Source of the DNA: JBIOJM01 sp044450785
Lineage (GTDB): Bacteria > Planctomycetota > Planctomycetia > Isosphaerales > Isosphaeraceae
Assembly (NCBI GenBank): GCA_044450785.1
Contig: JBIOJM010000245.1
Span: forward strand, 1-15,592
Direction of reading: 5' to 3'
DNA length: 15,592 bases
A model generated the notes under the pieces. That model worked only from the letters and a program-made list of their open reading frames with translations. It was not told where the DNA came from and made no database searches. Position 1 is the stretch's first letter. Each line of letters starts with the position of its first letter. Positions 8,781-15,592 of the stretch are shown in pieces. The translations under genes were made by a program, and so were the position numbers.

Positions 8781-8804
8781 GGAGGGTTTGGTCAACCTCC
8801 TTTT
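8781..8804 (+). terminator. Candidate intrinsic terminator after the DUF4062 gene
   Basis: GGAGG (8781-8785) plus TT pairs with AA plus CCTCC (8796-8800), with one bulged G and the loop TGGTC, followed directly by TTTT (8801-8804). It begins 26 nt after the DUF4062 stop codon. The stem is short, so strength is uncertain. It implies that the following kinase-like gene has its own promoter. Confidence 0.45.
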
Positions 8805-9146
8805 AACCTTCAAGCGACTGCCGTACCGGAGACTGCACCCATGCCCGACATCTACTGGCTGATCGCCAGCCAGCGGCGGTTCCTGCAAGCGATGGACACG
8901 ACGCTGTCGCCCCCCCGCTGGGGCAGATCTACGGGACAGGCTGCTGCAGGCTTGCGGCCACTTTGCCGACTGCCATGGCTGCCCTCGCTGGCAACCGAAT
9001 CCCCCGGGGCGCAGCGCGGGTGGTACCGCCGCGAAACTCGGGGGCTGTCGCTGAACTGAACGAACTTCGGAACCGGTCAATCCTTGATGTGGTCAGTTGA
9101 GTAATCATGGTATCTCTGGAAAATGAATCCGGCGCACGATTCGGGA

Positions 9147-9152
9147 AAGGAG
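9147..9152 (+). promoter_or_regulatory. Strong ribosome binding site that fixes the start of the kinase-like gene
   Basis: AAGGAG lies 6 nt before the ATG at 9159. The upstream in-frame ATG at 9123 has only a weak GGAAA beside it, so the downstream ATG is preferred. Confidence 0.7.
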
Positions 9153-9158
9153 CGAATA

Positions 9159-11522
9159 ATGACCAAGTCACCGCGGCGCCAGAGCGGGCCTTTGCGAGTC
9201 CGCTGGCTGGGGCGGGCCGAGGAGCGGGTGCGACAGGATCTCAAGCCACGGTTTACGGCCGAGCTCGAAATTGTGTTCCCGGCCCCCGATGTGCGGGAGA
9301 TCACGATTCATGACTGCCTGGCCGGATATTCGGCCGAACAAGAGAAAAAAGTCATCCTCGGTGTCGAGGTGCGCACAAGCCGGCAGATCCAGACGCATAT
9401 GGTGAAACTGGGCACCGCCGAGGAAGTTGAGAGGGACTACCAGGGCTGGTCACGCTGCACCGGTAGCCGCTTCATCGGCGGTCGCATCTTCGTCCGCCTG
9501 GAACTCACCAAGTTGCCCGACCATCGCGTGGCCGTTGTTTATGAGAACGCATACACCCTTTTCGGCCTCGACCAGAAGACCCAGTACCCCGAATTCCTCG
9601 ATGACGTCGCATGGTGGTCGATCGCTGATGACAAGCCGGACCCAGTGTCGGTCGAGCGGGTCATCAGCCAGATCTACGGCGACCTGTACCGCTGGTTTTA
9701 CACTGCCGGGCGTCCCGATCCCGAGAAAACGCGAGCATTTTACCGTCGGCATCTCGCCCGCGCCCTGACGAAGTGGTCCAGCCAGAAACGGCCCCTGTGG
9801 GACGATTGGAAACTGAAAGCCCACACGCCCGCGGAAGTCGCGCCCCAGGAGGCGCTTCGCAGCGACGCAATCTGGCTGCTGGGGGGGCTAGACAAGCCCG
9901 ATTTCACCGGTCCACCCGTTTACCTCGATCCCTACGACTATCTTTGCTGGGCATTCGAGGCGGACGAGACATCTTCGACTTCCAAGAAACCAGCCTCGCC
10001 GATTGTGAAGGAGAAGGTGCCCTCCACCCTGATCGGCCGATCGCACGGCGACCTGCACGGCAAGAACATCCTCGTCGGCCACCAGCGCGGGGAGGTGGAA
10101 TTCCCGGTCGTGATCGACTACGGGGAAATGAGCGACGCGAACGTCTTGGTATGGGACTTCGTCAAGCTCGAGATGGAGCTCAAGACCCGGATCCTGCACC
10201 GGCTCTATAGCGACCCGGTCGCCAGGGACGCCGTGCTGGCCGGGCGCCGGCGGTCGAACCAGCCCCCCCGCGCCGTGGTTCCTCCGTCACCCTTTGAACG
10301 CGACGAGCGCGAGCGGGCCGAGCGAGCGCAGCGTCTGGCTTTCCTCTTCGAGTTCGAGTGCCTGCTCGCCAACGAGACTGCTCAGATCCGCTCGGAGCAA
10401 GACGCGGAATCCCGCCAGCCGCCTGCAAACCGGCGTGACTTCGTCGGCAACTCCAAGGTGGACCGCGCCCTGGCGATCTTGCTGCGCATGCGGCAAGAGG
10501 CAGCCCTCTGGCTGGGTTACAAGCAGAACGGACGCCATAGTCTCTGGCTCGAAGAATATCTGTTCGCTCTGGCAGTCTACGGGCTAGTGACCGTCAAGTG
10601 GTCCAATTACGTCCCGGTTCAAATCGAGAGCGCCCTGGTCTCTTCCGGTGTGGCCGCTGCTCGTCTTCAGACCGCCGATCGGGTCCTTCGAGAGCTTCGT
10701 CAAGGGACTTCCGATCCTCCCCGGCGCGGGCCCAGCTACCGGATTATACTGGCCCGGGTGCACAAGAAACTGAATTCGGGCAAGCTCGACGACGCTCTGT
10801 CATTGATCGAGCAGGCTCGGGCTGACTTTCCGCTCGCGATTCCCCTCTCGACCGAACTCGCGCTCATCCTGGCTGAGCAAAGGAAGCTGAATGCCGCCAT
10901 TGCCGTGGTCCAGCCACTCCGCCGGTTCTGCTGGGTTTTCGGCGATTTCGAGACCCTCGCCCGCATCGGCCGCGCGTTCAAGAATCTGGCCGACAACGCC
11001 TGGGAAGACCTGGGCTTCCCCGGGCCAGCGCCGCCGGGCGGCTCGGTGCCCTGGCAGTACTACCACGAGGCGTTCCAGCTCTACAACGACGCCTTTCAGA
11101 TCAGCGGCGGTGACTATTTCCCCGGCGTGAATGCCGCGACCCTCGCCCTGTTGATCGGTGAAGACCAGTTATCCCGCGAGCTTGCCGCCAAGGTCAAAGC
11201 GTCGTGCCTGACCGCGCGGCTCAACGCCATGGGCGAAGATCTGTACTGGATCTTCGTCACCGAGGGCGAAGCCACTCTGGTTTCGGGTCTGCCGGATGCT
11301 TCAAAGCTCGCATGCAGCTACTACGATCACGCCTTGAGCCTCCTCACCGCGGAGCAGATCCGCATGGCCCAGAGTAGCTGGGACCAGATTTGCCGGCTCT
11401 GGTGCCTTCGCGGCGCCGGGGAGGTTGACCAGGTTGTCGCGACCTTCAGGAAATACGCCAGGCTCTGGCTGCACATCAAGCCCGGGCCCATGGGCGATTG
11501 TGGTCTCGCAGGGAAGCGGTAG
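9159..11522 (+). CDS. APH-like kinase domain fused to TPR / MAP3K-TRAF-binding-like domain
   Basis: The 787-residue product has a protein- or small-molecule-kinase-like core of the aminoglycoside-phosphotransferase type. MVKLG with K83 and the following E89/E91 fit the ATP-anchoring lysine and helix-C glutamate. HGDLHGKN (296-303) is a catalytic loop with D298 and N303. IDYGEM supplies the metal-binding D320, and VWDFVKLEMELK follows as in the family. It resembles the phosphotransferase domain named ternary complex-associated domain 9 in bacterial conflict systems (from memory; a profile search would decide). Residues about 526-620 look like TPR helices. About 630-760 (YFPGVNAATLALLIGEDQL, then EGEATLVSGLPDASKL) resemble the DUF4071/MAP3K TRAFs-binding domain. 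There is no signal peptide. The next gene starts 43 nt downstream, so the two are probably one operon. The catalytic residues are intact; the substrate is unknown, and phosphorylating or nucleotidylating a STAND neighbour is only a guess. Confidence 0.82.
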   Translation: MTKSPRRQSGPLRVRWLGRAEERVRQDLKPRFTAELEIVFPAPDVREITIHDCLAGYSAEQEKKVILGVEVRTSRQIQTHMVKLGTAEEVERDYQGWSRCTGSRFIGGRIFVRLELTKLPDHRVAVVYENAYTLFGLDQKTQYPEFLDDVAWWSIADDKPDPVSVERVISQIYGDLYRWFYTAGRPDPEKTRAFYRRHLARALTKWSSQKRPLWDDWKLKAHTPAEVAPQEALRSDAIWLLGGLDKPDFTGPPVYLDPYDYLCWAFEADETSSTSKKPASPIVKEKVPSTLIGRSHGDLHGKNILVGHQRGEVEFPVVIDYGEMSDANVLVWDFVKLEMELKTRILHRLYSDPVARDAVLAGRRRSNQPPRAVVPPSPFERDERERAERAQRLAFLFEFECLLANETAQIRSEQDAESRQPPANRRDFVGNSKVDRALAILLRMRQEAALWLGYKQNGRHSLWLEEYLFALAVYGLVTVKWSNYVPVQIESALVSSGVAAARLQTADRVLRELRQGTSDPPRRGPSYRIILARVHKKLNSGKLDDALSLIEQARADFPLAIPLSTELALILAEQRKLNAAIAVVQPLRRFCWVFGDFETLARIGRAFKNLADNAWEDLGFPGPAPPGGSVPWQYYHEAFQLYNDAFQISGGDYFPGVNAATLALLIGEDQLSRELAAKVKASCLTARLNAMGEDLYWIFVTEGEATLVSGLPDASKLACSYYDHALSLLTAEQIRMAQSSWDQICRLWCLRGAGEVDQVVATFRKYARLWLHIKPGPMGDCGLAGKR

Positions 11523-11565
11523 TTGGGCAAAACGATCGTATGCCTTTTAGTCCAGGAGATGAACC

Positions 11566-12702
11566 ATGCAACCCCGTTCCTTGCACGTCGTCCACCTGCT
11601 GATCCGTGAGAACCTACCCGGAGGCCACGTCGGGTTCCTGATTTATCTCCACGAGCACTGGAAGGACCCCAGCGGCCAGCCGTACCTGGCTCTGCCGGCG
11701 AAGAAGACCGTCGCCGAACCGCTCGCGGAGTTCATCCAGGGGACGCCGCTAGACGCCTACATCGATCACATCGTGAAGGACGAACTGAAGATTCCGGCCG
11801 GTGCATACACCCTGGATCAGGAGATCGAAGCGGTCGAGCACCCGATGCCCTCGCCGACCCAGAAGGACGAAAACGGCCAGCCCCTGATGACCCACTACAC
11901 GGTCTATCCCGTGGAGCTCTGGGTGGCCCCGAAGCAGCGCGAGCCGCTGCGCAAGCATCTCAACGGCCGCTGGCTGACCTGTGACGAGGCGCTGGGGGAG
12001 TCGCAGCTCTCGCCGACGGCCCGGAAGGTCTTCGAGGAGCTCAAACAACGGCATGCGGAGTTCCAGAAGAATCCTCCCGAACCCGAAAAGGAAAAGGACC
12101 CTCGGAAGGCCGCGGAATTGAGGCGGATGAAGCTGCAAGCCGAAGCCCTCCGCCGTCTCTTCAGCCCGGTCTCCGACCGCGCCAGCATGGACGCCCTGGC
12201 CAACGAGTGGCTCAGCCACAACCTGAGCGGAGTGCGGCACCTACCGAAGAAGACCCTTGACGAGATCCTCGACGTCGGCGATAGGGCCTTCAACCTCCGC
12301 GTGGCCGATCCCTACCTGCGTTACCAGATGCAGGGCCAGGGCTTCACCTGGAGCTTCTTCACCGACAAGGACAAGCAGGACTGCCACGTCCACGGCGCGC
12401 CGATCGTCGAGATCTACGGCATCCTCGAGGGCGAGATGGAAATCTGGTCGAAGCCCTACTACGAGCGGGGCACCTCCGCCTGGAGCCACCGCGTCCTGAA
12501 AGGCGGCGACTGGCTCGAGGTTGACGCCCTCCAGTGCCACATTGTCCACTGGAAAGGCACGGGCAAGGGCGTCGTCTTCAAGGCCGGCCCCGGCCCGCTG
12601 GCCGAGGTCGGCAAGCTCGGTGTCAAGGGGAAGACCCCATGCGATGGCTGCCCGTGCATGAAACCGGAGCAGGTCAAGGAGCTGGAAGCGTTGAAGACGT
12701 AG
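11566..12702 (+). CDS. Degenerate Nudix-fold domain fused to a cupin with CxxCxC tail
   Basis: This 378-residue protein starts at an ATG with AGGAG 7 nt upstream. Residues 5-160 follow the Nudix pattern: HVVHLLIREN, a LALPAKK turn, helix HIVKDELKI (68-76), the late motif WLTCDEAL and LSPTARKVFEEL. The Nudix box is eroded: of RExxEExG only D72 and E73 remain, so hydrolysis is doubtful and ligand binding is more likely. A charged linker (about 160-200) leads to a cupin (about 240-345): H274, H276, E282 and G289 fit motif 1 (HxHx5Ex6G) and H325 in QCHIVHW fits motif 2, so a metal site is plausible. The tail holds C359, C362 and C364 (CDGCPC), a possible metal ligand set. It lies 43 nt after the kinase-like gene, suggesting joint expression. 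Alternatives for the N-terminus are another alpha/beta fold, but the order of motifs favours Nudix. I do not recognise this fusion as a characterised enzyme. Confidence 0.72.
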   Translation: MQPRSLHVVHLLIRENLPGGHVGFLIYLHEHWKDPSGQPYLALPAKKTVAEPLAEFIQGTPLDAYIDHIVKDELKIPAGAYTLDQEIEAVEHPMPSPTQKDENGQPLMTHYTVYPVELWVAPKQREPLRKHLNGRWLTCDEALGESQLSPTARKVFEELKQRHAEFQKNPPEPEKEKDPRKAAELRRMKLQAEALRRLFSPVSDRASMDALANEWLSHNLSGVRHLPKKTLDEILDVGDRAFNLRVADPYLRYQMQGQGFTWSFFTDKDKQDCHVHGAPIVEIYGILEGEMEIWSKPYYERGTSAWSHRVLKGGDWLEVDALQCHIVHWKGTGKGVVFKAGPGPLAEVGKLGVKGKTPCDGCPCMKPEQVKELEALKT

Positions 12703-12819
12703 TGGGATGATCGATGGGGACGGCTTGGCCCTAAGAAGTGGGCCGGGAATACCTTCCCGACTTCAGCTTGGTGACGGTTCGGCCCGGGTCCCCGGGCACC
12801 CGAAGGGTCGCCGCCGTCT

Positions 12820-12872
12820 GCTGGACCGCAGGTCTCCCGCCGGGGCTCGGACCGGGAGACCTGGGGTCCAGC
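12820..12872. repeat. Long inverted repeat / stem-loop, 19 of 20 pairs
   Basis: Arms 12820-12839 and 12853-12872 pair at 19 of 20 positions (mismatch at 12828/12864) around a 13-nt loop. The left-arm core AGGTCTCC (12830-12837) can alternatively pair with GGAGACCT at 12888-12895, which is the loop of the next hairpin, so two exclusive folds exist. It could act as an attenuator or leader switch for the TIR gene, or be a mobile palindromic element. Confidence 0.55.
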
Positions 12873-12874
12873 CG

Positions 12875-12902
12875 TGTGGCATGGACCGGAGACCTTGCCA
12901 CA
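12875..12902. other. Small stem-loop with loop able to pair to the upstream arm
   Basis: TGTGGCA (12875-12881) pairs with TGCCACA (12896-12902) around a 14-nt loop. The loop carries GGAGACC, which is complementary to the left arm of the preceding inverted repeat. It ends 38 nt before the TIR start codon. Confidence 0.35.
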
Positions 12903-12940
12903 ACTTGGTGCGGAAGCCCTGACAACCGAGATCGGCGCTC

Positions 12941-15592
12941 ATGAGCAATCCTCCTTTGGGTACAACTTCCACGGAAAAGGTCCGCCTCTTCCTCAGCTAC
13001 GGCCGCGCCGATGCCGGGGAGCTGGCCGAGCGCCTTGAGTCCGACCTCTCGCTCCTGGGCTTCGAGGTCTGGCGTGACAAACGCAAGATCCGGACGGGGA
13101 AGGAGTGGGACGACGAGATCGAGGCCGGCCTGCGCACCAGCCAGCTCGTGGTGGCGGTGCTCACGCCGCATGCCGTGCGCGAAGAGAGCGTCTGCCGGGA
13201 TGAGCTGGCGTTTGCCCGCTTCGCCTGCAAGCTGCCAATCGTGCCAGCGCTGGCGGAGCCCTGCGAGCCCCCTTTCGTGATCTTCCGGCTCGACTACATC
13301 GACCTGACCGCCTGGCGCGACTCGCCCGACCAGTACAAGCGGGGCTTCCAGCGGCTCGTCGACGCCATCCAGGCCTACTTGCATGGCGAGCCGCCCCGCT
13401 ATCGCCGGTGGGACGACCGTTTCCCCCATTTCGACTTTGGTCCCTTTCTCTACGACAAGCGCCGGGATTTCTGCGGCCGGGAGTGGCTGTTCGAGCGGAT
13501 CGACGCCTGGCGCGCCGATCGCGACCGGCATCGCGCATTGCTGATCACCGGCGACCCAGGAATCGGCAAGTCGGCCATCGTGGCCCAGCTCGTGCACATG
13601 AACCCCGGCGGCCAGGTGCTCGCCTACCACTGCTGCCGTGCCGACACTCCCGAGACGCTCCGCCCCGGTCGGTTCATCCGGGGCCTCGCCGGCATGATCG
13701 CCAGCCAGCTCGACACCTACGCCAGCCAGCTCGACGACCCGCAGGTCGAAGCGGCGCTCGGCGAGGCCCGGTGCGAGACGGACCCGGCCAGCGCGTTCGA
13801 GGAAGGGATCTTGAACCCGCTGCACAAGGTGCCGACTCCGGCCGGAGGGTCGCGCTACATCCTGATCGACGCCCTCGACGAGACGCTCGCCGTCCGCGAG
13901 GGGTTGTCGATCGTCACGCTGCTGTCTCCTTCCCGGCTCGACCGCCTGCCCGGCTGGCTGCGGGTCGTGGCGACAACCCGGAAGGAGCCCGACGTCCTGC
14001 GCCGCTTGAGCGGCCTGCGGGCCGAGGAGATCCGGGCCGACGAGCCCCTCAACCTCGACGACATCGAACGGTTCCTCGCCCAACGGATGGGCCAGCCAGA
14101 TCTGTACGAGCGTTTACAGGGAAGCGGGGTCTCCGCGGAGGAAGCCATCCGCCGTGTGCGCGAGAAGAGTGGGGGCAACTTCCTCTGGACCGAGCAAGCG
14201 CTCTTGGGCCTGGAATCGGGCAGCTACGACTTCGCCCACCTCGACGCCCTGCCACCCGGTCTAACCGGGCTGTACACCACGTTCTTCGAGCGGCACTTTC
14301 CCGACGACGCCTCGTATGCCCCCGCGCGCCAGGTGTTGGAGGTCGTGATTGCCGCGCGCGAGCCATTGACCCCGGCCGAGATCGCCTCGGCCACGGGCCT
14401 CGACCCCGACTACGTCTTGCCCCCCTTGCTCGACCGACTAGCGGCGTATCTGCCTGACCGCGACGGCCGCCGGGCGGTCTTCCACAAGTCGTTCTCAGAC
14501 TGGCTCACGGAGGCAAAGGACCCGCGCCCGGCCGGCCGGTTCTTTGTCAGCCCGCGCCGGGGCCACGAGCGGCTGGCCGGCTGGTGCTGGGCGGAATACC
14601 GACGTCGGGCGGAGAAAATGTCGCCCTACGCTTTGCGCCACTTGCCTGCTCAATTGGTTGAGGCCGCCCGCTGGGACGACCTGGCGGTCCTGCTCCGCGA
14701 CCTGCCGTTCCTGGAGGCCAAGGCCGAGGTGGGATCTGTGTTCGACCTGGCGATGGACTTGAACCAAACCATCGAGGCCATGCCCCTCGATCATCCCGCT
14801 CGCCATCATCTGCGGCTCATCTTCCAGGCGCTCCGCGTCGACATTCAGTTCCTGGCTCGCCATCCGACCACACTGTTCCAGTGCTTGTGGAACCGGTGCT
14901 GGTGGTACGATTGCCCCGAGGCGGCCGCCCACCTCGACCCACCCCATGGCGGATGGTCTGAGGAAGGCCCTCCCTGGAGCCGCCTGGAGGCAGAACGGCT
15001 CTCCAGCTTGGTCGAATCCTGGTGCCGATCGAAGCAGCATCGATCTCCCGGCTTCCGCTGGCTGCGTTCACTCCGCCCGCCCCCGTTCCCACTCGGCGGT
15101 GCCGAGCTCGCCTGCCTCCGCGGGCACACCGGCCCGGTCTGGAGCGTGGCGATATCCCCCGACGGCCGACGGATCGTGAGCGGGTCGGACGACCAGACGG
15201 TGCGGGTGTGGGACGCCGCGAGCGGTGCCGAGCTCGCCTGCCTCCGCGGGCACACCCGCGTGGTGTTGGCGAGTGGCGATATTCCCCGACGGCCGGCGGA
15301 TCGTGAGCGGGTCGGACGACCAGACGGTGCGGGTGTGGGACGCCGCGAGCGGTGCCGAGCTCGCCTGCCTCCGCGGGCACACCGGCAGTGTCAGGAGCGT
15401 GGCGATATCCCCCGACGGCCGGCGGATCGTGAGCGGGTCGGACGACTGGACGGTGCGGGTGTGGGACGCCGCGAGCGGTGCCGAGCTCGCCTGCCGCCGC
15501 GGGCACACCGGCCTGTTCTATTGCGTGGCGTATTCCCCCGACGGCCGACGGATCGTGAGCGGGTCGCGCGACCATACGGTGCGGGTGTGGGA
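12941..15592 (+). CDS. TIR-STAND (NACHT-like) ATPase-WD40 protein, 3' partial, apparent frameshift
   Basis: The ATG at 12941 is the first start after an in-frame TGA at 12920, and a TIR domain begins at once: VRLFLSYGRADAGELAERL, GFEVWRDKRKI, and SVCRDELAF, where E88 matches the catalytic glutamate position of NAD-cleaving TIR domains (residues about 12-130). A P-loop ATPase follows with Walker A GDPGIGKS (204-211) and Walker B YILIDALDE (D310, D313), then a helical/winged-helix region with FHKSFSDWL, typical of NACHT-WD40 proteins. From residue 721 WD40 repeats of 42 residues begin (GHTGPVWSVA, then RIVSGSDDQTVRVWD). In the second repeat a one-base insertion near 15266-15267 shifts the frame; later repeats read correctly only in the +1 frame, yet the original frame meets no stop before the window ends. 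So it is a broken gene or a sequence error. TIR effectors of this kind degrade NAD or make cyclic ADP-ribose-like signals once the repeats sense a trigger. No strong ribosome site is seen. Confidence 0.82.
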   Translation, partial: MSNPPLGTTSTEKVRLFLSYGRADAGELAERLESDLSLLGFEVWRDKRKIRTGKEWDDEIEAGLRTSQLVVAVLTPHAVREESVCRDELAFARFACKLPIVPALAEPCEPPFVIFRLDYIDLTAWRDSPDQYKRGFQRLVDAIQAYLHGEPPRYRRWDDRFPHFDFGPFLYDKRRDFCGREWLFERIDAWRADRDRHRALLITGDPGIGKSAIVAQLVHMNPGGQVLAYHCCRADTPETLRPGRFIRGLAGMIASQLDTYASQLDDPQVEAALGEARCETDPASAFEEGILNPLHKVPTPAGGSRYILIDALDETLAVREGLSIVTLLSPSRLDRLPGWLRVVATTRKEPDVLRRLSGLRAEEIRADEPLNLDDIERFLAQRMGQPDLYERLQGSGVSAEEAIRRVREKSGGNFLWTEQALLGLESGSYDFAHLDALPPGLTGLYTTFFERHFPDDASYAPARQVLEVVIAAREPLTPAEIASATGLDPDYVLPPLLDRLAAYLPDRDGRRAVFHKSFSDWLTEAKDPRPAGRFFVSPRRGHERLAGWCWAEYRRRAEKMSPYALRHLPAQLVEAARWDDLAVLLRDLPFLEAKAEVGSVFDLAMDLNQTIEAMPLDHPARHHLRLIFQALRVDIQFLARHPTTLFQCLWNRCWWYDCPEAAAHLDPPHGGWSEEGPPWSRLEAERLSSLVESWCRSKQHRSPGFRWLRSLRPPPFPLGGAELACLRGHTGPVWSVAISPDGRRIVSGSDDQTVRVWDAASGAELACLRGHTRVVLASGDIPRRPADRERVGRPDGAGVGRRERCRARLPPRAHRQCQERGDIPRRPADRERVGRLDGAGVGRRERCRARLPPRAHRPVLLRGVFPRRPTDRERVARPYGAGVG
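15101..15592 (+). repeat. Tandem WD40 repeats, 126-bp period, continuing past the window
   Basis: Units start at 15101, 15227, 15354 and 15480; the second is 127 bp, the others 126 bp. They are nearly identical in DNA. Differences cluster just after the GHT motif (GPVWSVA, RVVW.VA, GSVRSVA, GLFYCVA) and in the SDDxT position (Gln, Gln, Trp, then RDH). The last unit is cut by the window edge. At least three more blades would be needed for a seven-bladed propeller. Confidence 0.92.

Larger units (their letters stand above)
8755..9158. other. Intergenic spacer with terminator candidate and possible small-gene remnant
   Basis: This 404-nt gap separates the DUF4062 gene from the kinase-like gene. 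It starts with a terminator candidate (8781-8804). An ATG at 8838-8841 opens a frame encoding MPDIYWLIASQRRFLQAMD with GC-rich third positions typical of the region, but coding character stops at a run of seven C (8910-8916). A nested inverted repeat (9001-9006 with 9039-9044, inner 9015-9019 with 9029-9033) follows. No intact gene is supported. Confidence 0.45.
12703..12940. other. Structured spacer before the TIR-STAND gene
   Basis: This 238-nt non-coding spacer holds three potential stem-loops in a row: GCCCGG/CCGGGC (12782-12787, 12792-12797), a 20-position inverted repeat (12820-12839 with 12853-12872), and TGTGGCA/TGCCACA (12875-12881 with 12896-12902). No T-run follows any of them. No gene is supported here on either strand. 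Confidence 0.55.

Noticed and set aside
9123..9158. Upstream start at 9123 for the kinase-like protein
   Set aside because: The ATG at 9159 has a much better AAGGAG at ideal spacing; the upstream one does not.
12731..14083. Minus-strand open frame of 450 codons across the TIR-STAND gene
   Set aside because: It is antisense to clear TIR and Walker A motifs, crosses the structured spacer, and its product has no recognisable domain; a by-product of high GC.
14817..15575. Minus-strand repetitive frames opposite the WD40 array
   Set aside because: Antisense image of the 126-bp WD40 units, with no independent domain.
1..15592. tRNA, rRNA, transposase or integrase genes
   Set aside because: I looked for these and saw no convincing example on either strand; mobility of the cassette is therefore not supported by a recombinase here.

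Overview
The window is high-GC DNA. Its giant multidomain STAND ATPases, near-identical TPR and WD40 repeats, and a palindromic repeat with the core ACCCGAAGCGCAAGCGAGG (from memory, dispersed through planctomycete genomes) suggest a planctomycete, possibly of the Isosphaera/Gemmata type. This assignment is an inference; the window has no rRNA or other marker gene.

Left part (1-3899), ordinary metabolism and regulation. A FAD-linked oxidase fused to a two-cluster 4Fe-4S/cysteine-rich module enters from the left edge and ends at 2863. It converges with a LysR-type regulator on the minus strand (3899-2907). A perfect 12-bp hairpin (2889-2915) sits between them and covers the LysR stop codon.

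Middle spacer (3900-4299). It separates the LysR gene from a divergent run of genes and holds two adjacent stem-loops: the dispersed palindromic repeat (4086-4153) and a bulged hairpin (4158-4204).

Right part (4300-15592), an accessory signalling or conflict cassette with all genes on the plus strand. In order: (i) a 1484-residue DUF4062-STAND ATPase-TPR protein with 13 full 48-residue repeats; (ii) a 787-residue APH/Fructosamine-kinase-like phosphotransferase fused to a TPR/MAP3K-TRAF-binding-like C-terminus; (iii) a 378-residue fusion of a degenerate Nudix-fold domain, a cupin and a CxxCxC tail; (iv) a TIR-STAND ATPase-WD40 protein running off the right edge. Genes (ii) and (iii) are 43 nt apart and look co-transcribed. 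The TIR gene follows a 238-nt spacer with three potential stem-loops, two of which compete for one arm. The fourth gene has a one-base insertion in its second WD40 repeat (about 15266) that shifts the frame although no stop follows within the window.

Model (inference): two STAND switches, each with a TIR-like N-terminal domain and a highly self-similar repeat sensor, are combined with a protein or small-molecule kinase and a possible ligand-sensing Nudix-cupin protein. Such domains match the NTP-dependent conflict systems described for multicellular bacteria, where repeat arrays recognise invaders and TIR-like effectors act on NAD-type nucleotides. I do not recognise this exact four-gene set as a named system.
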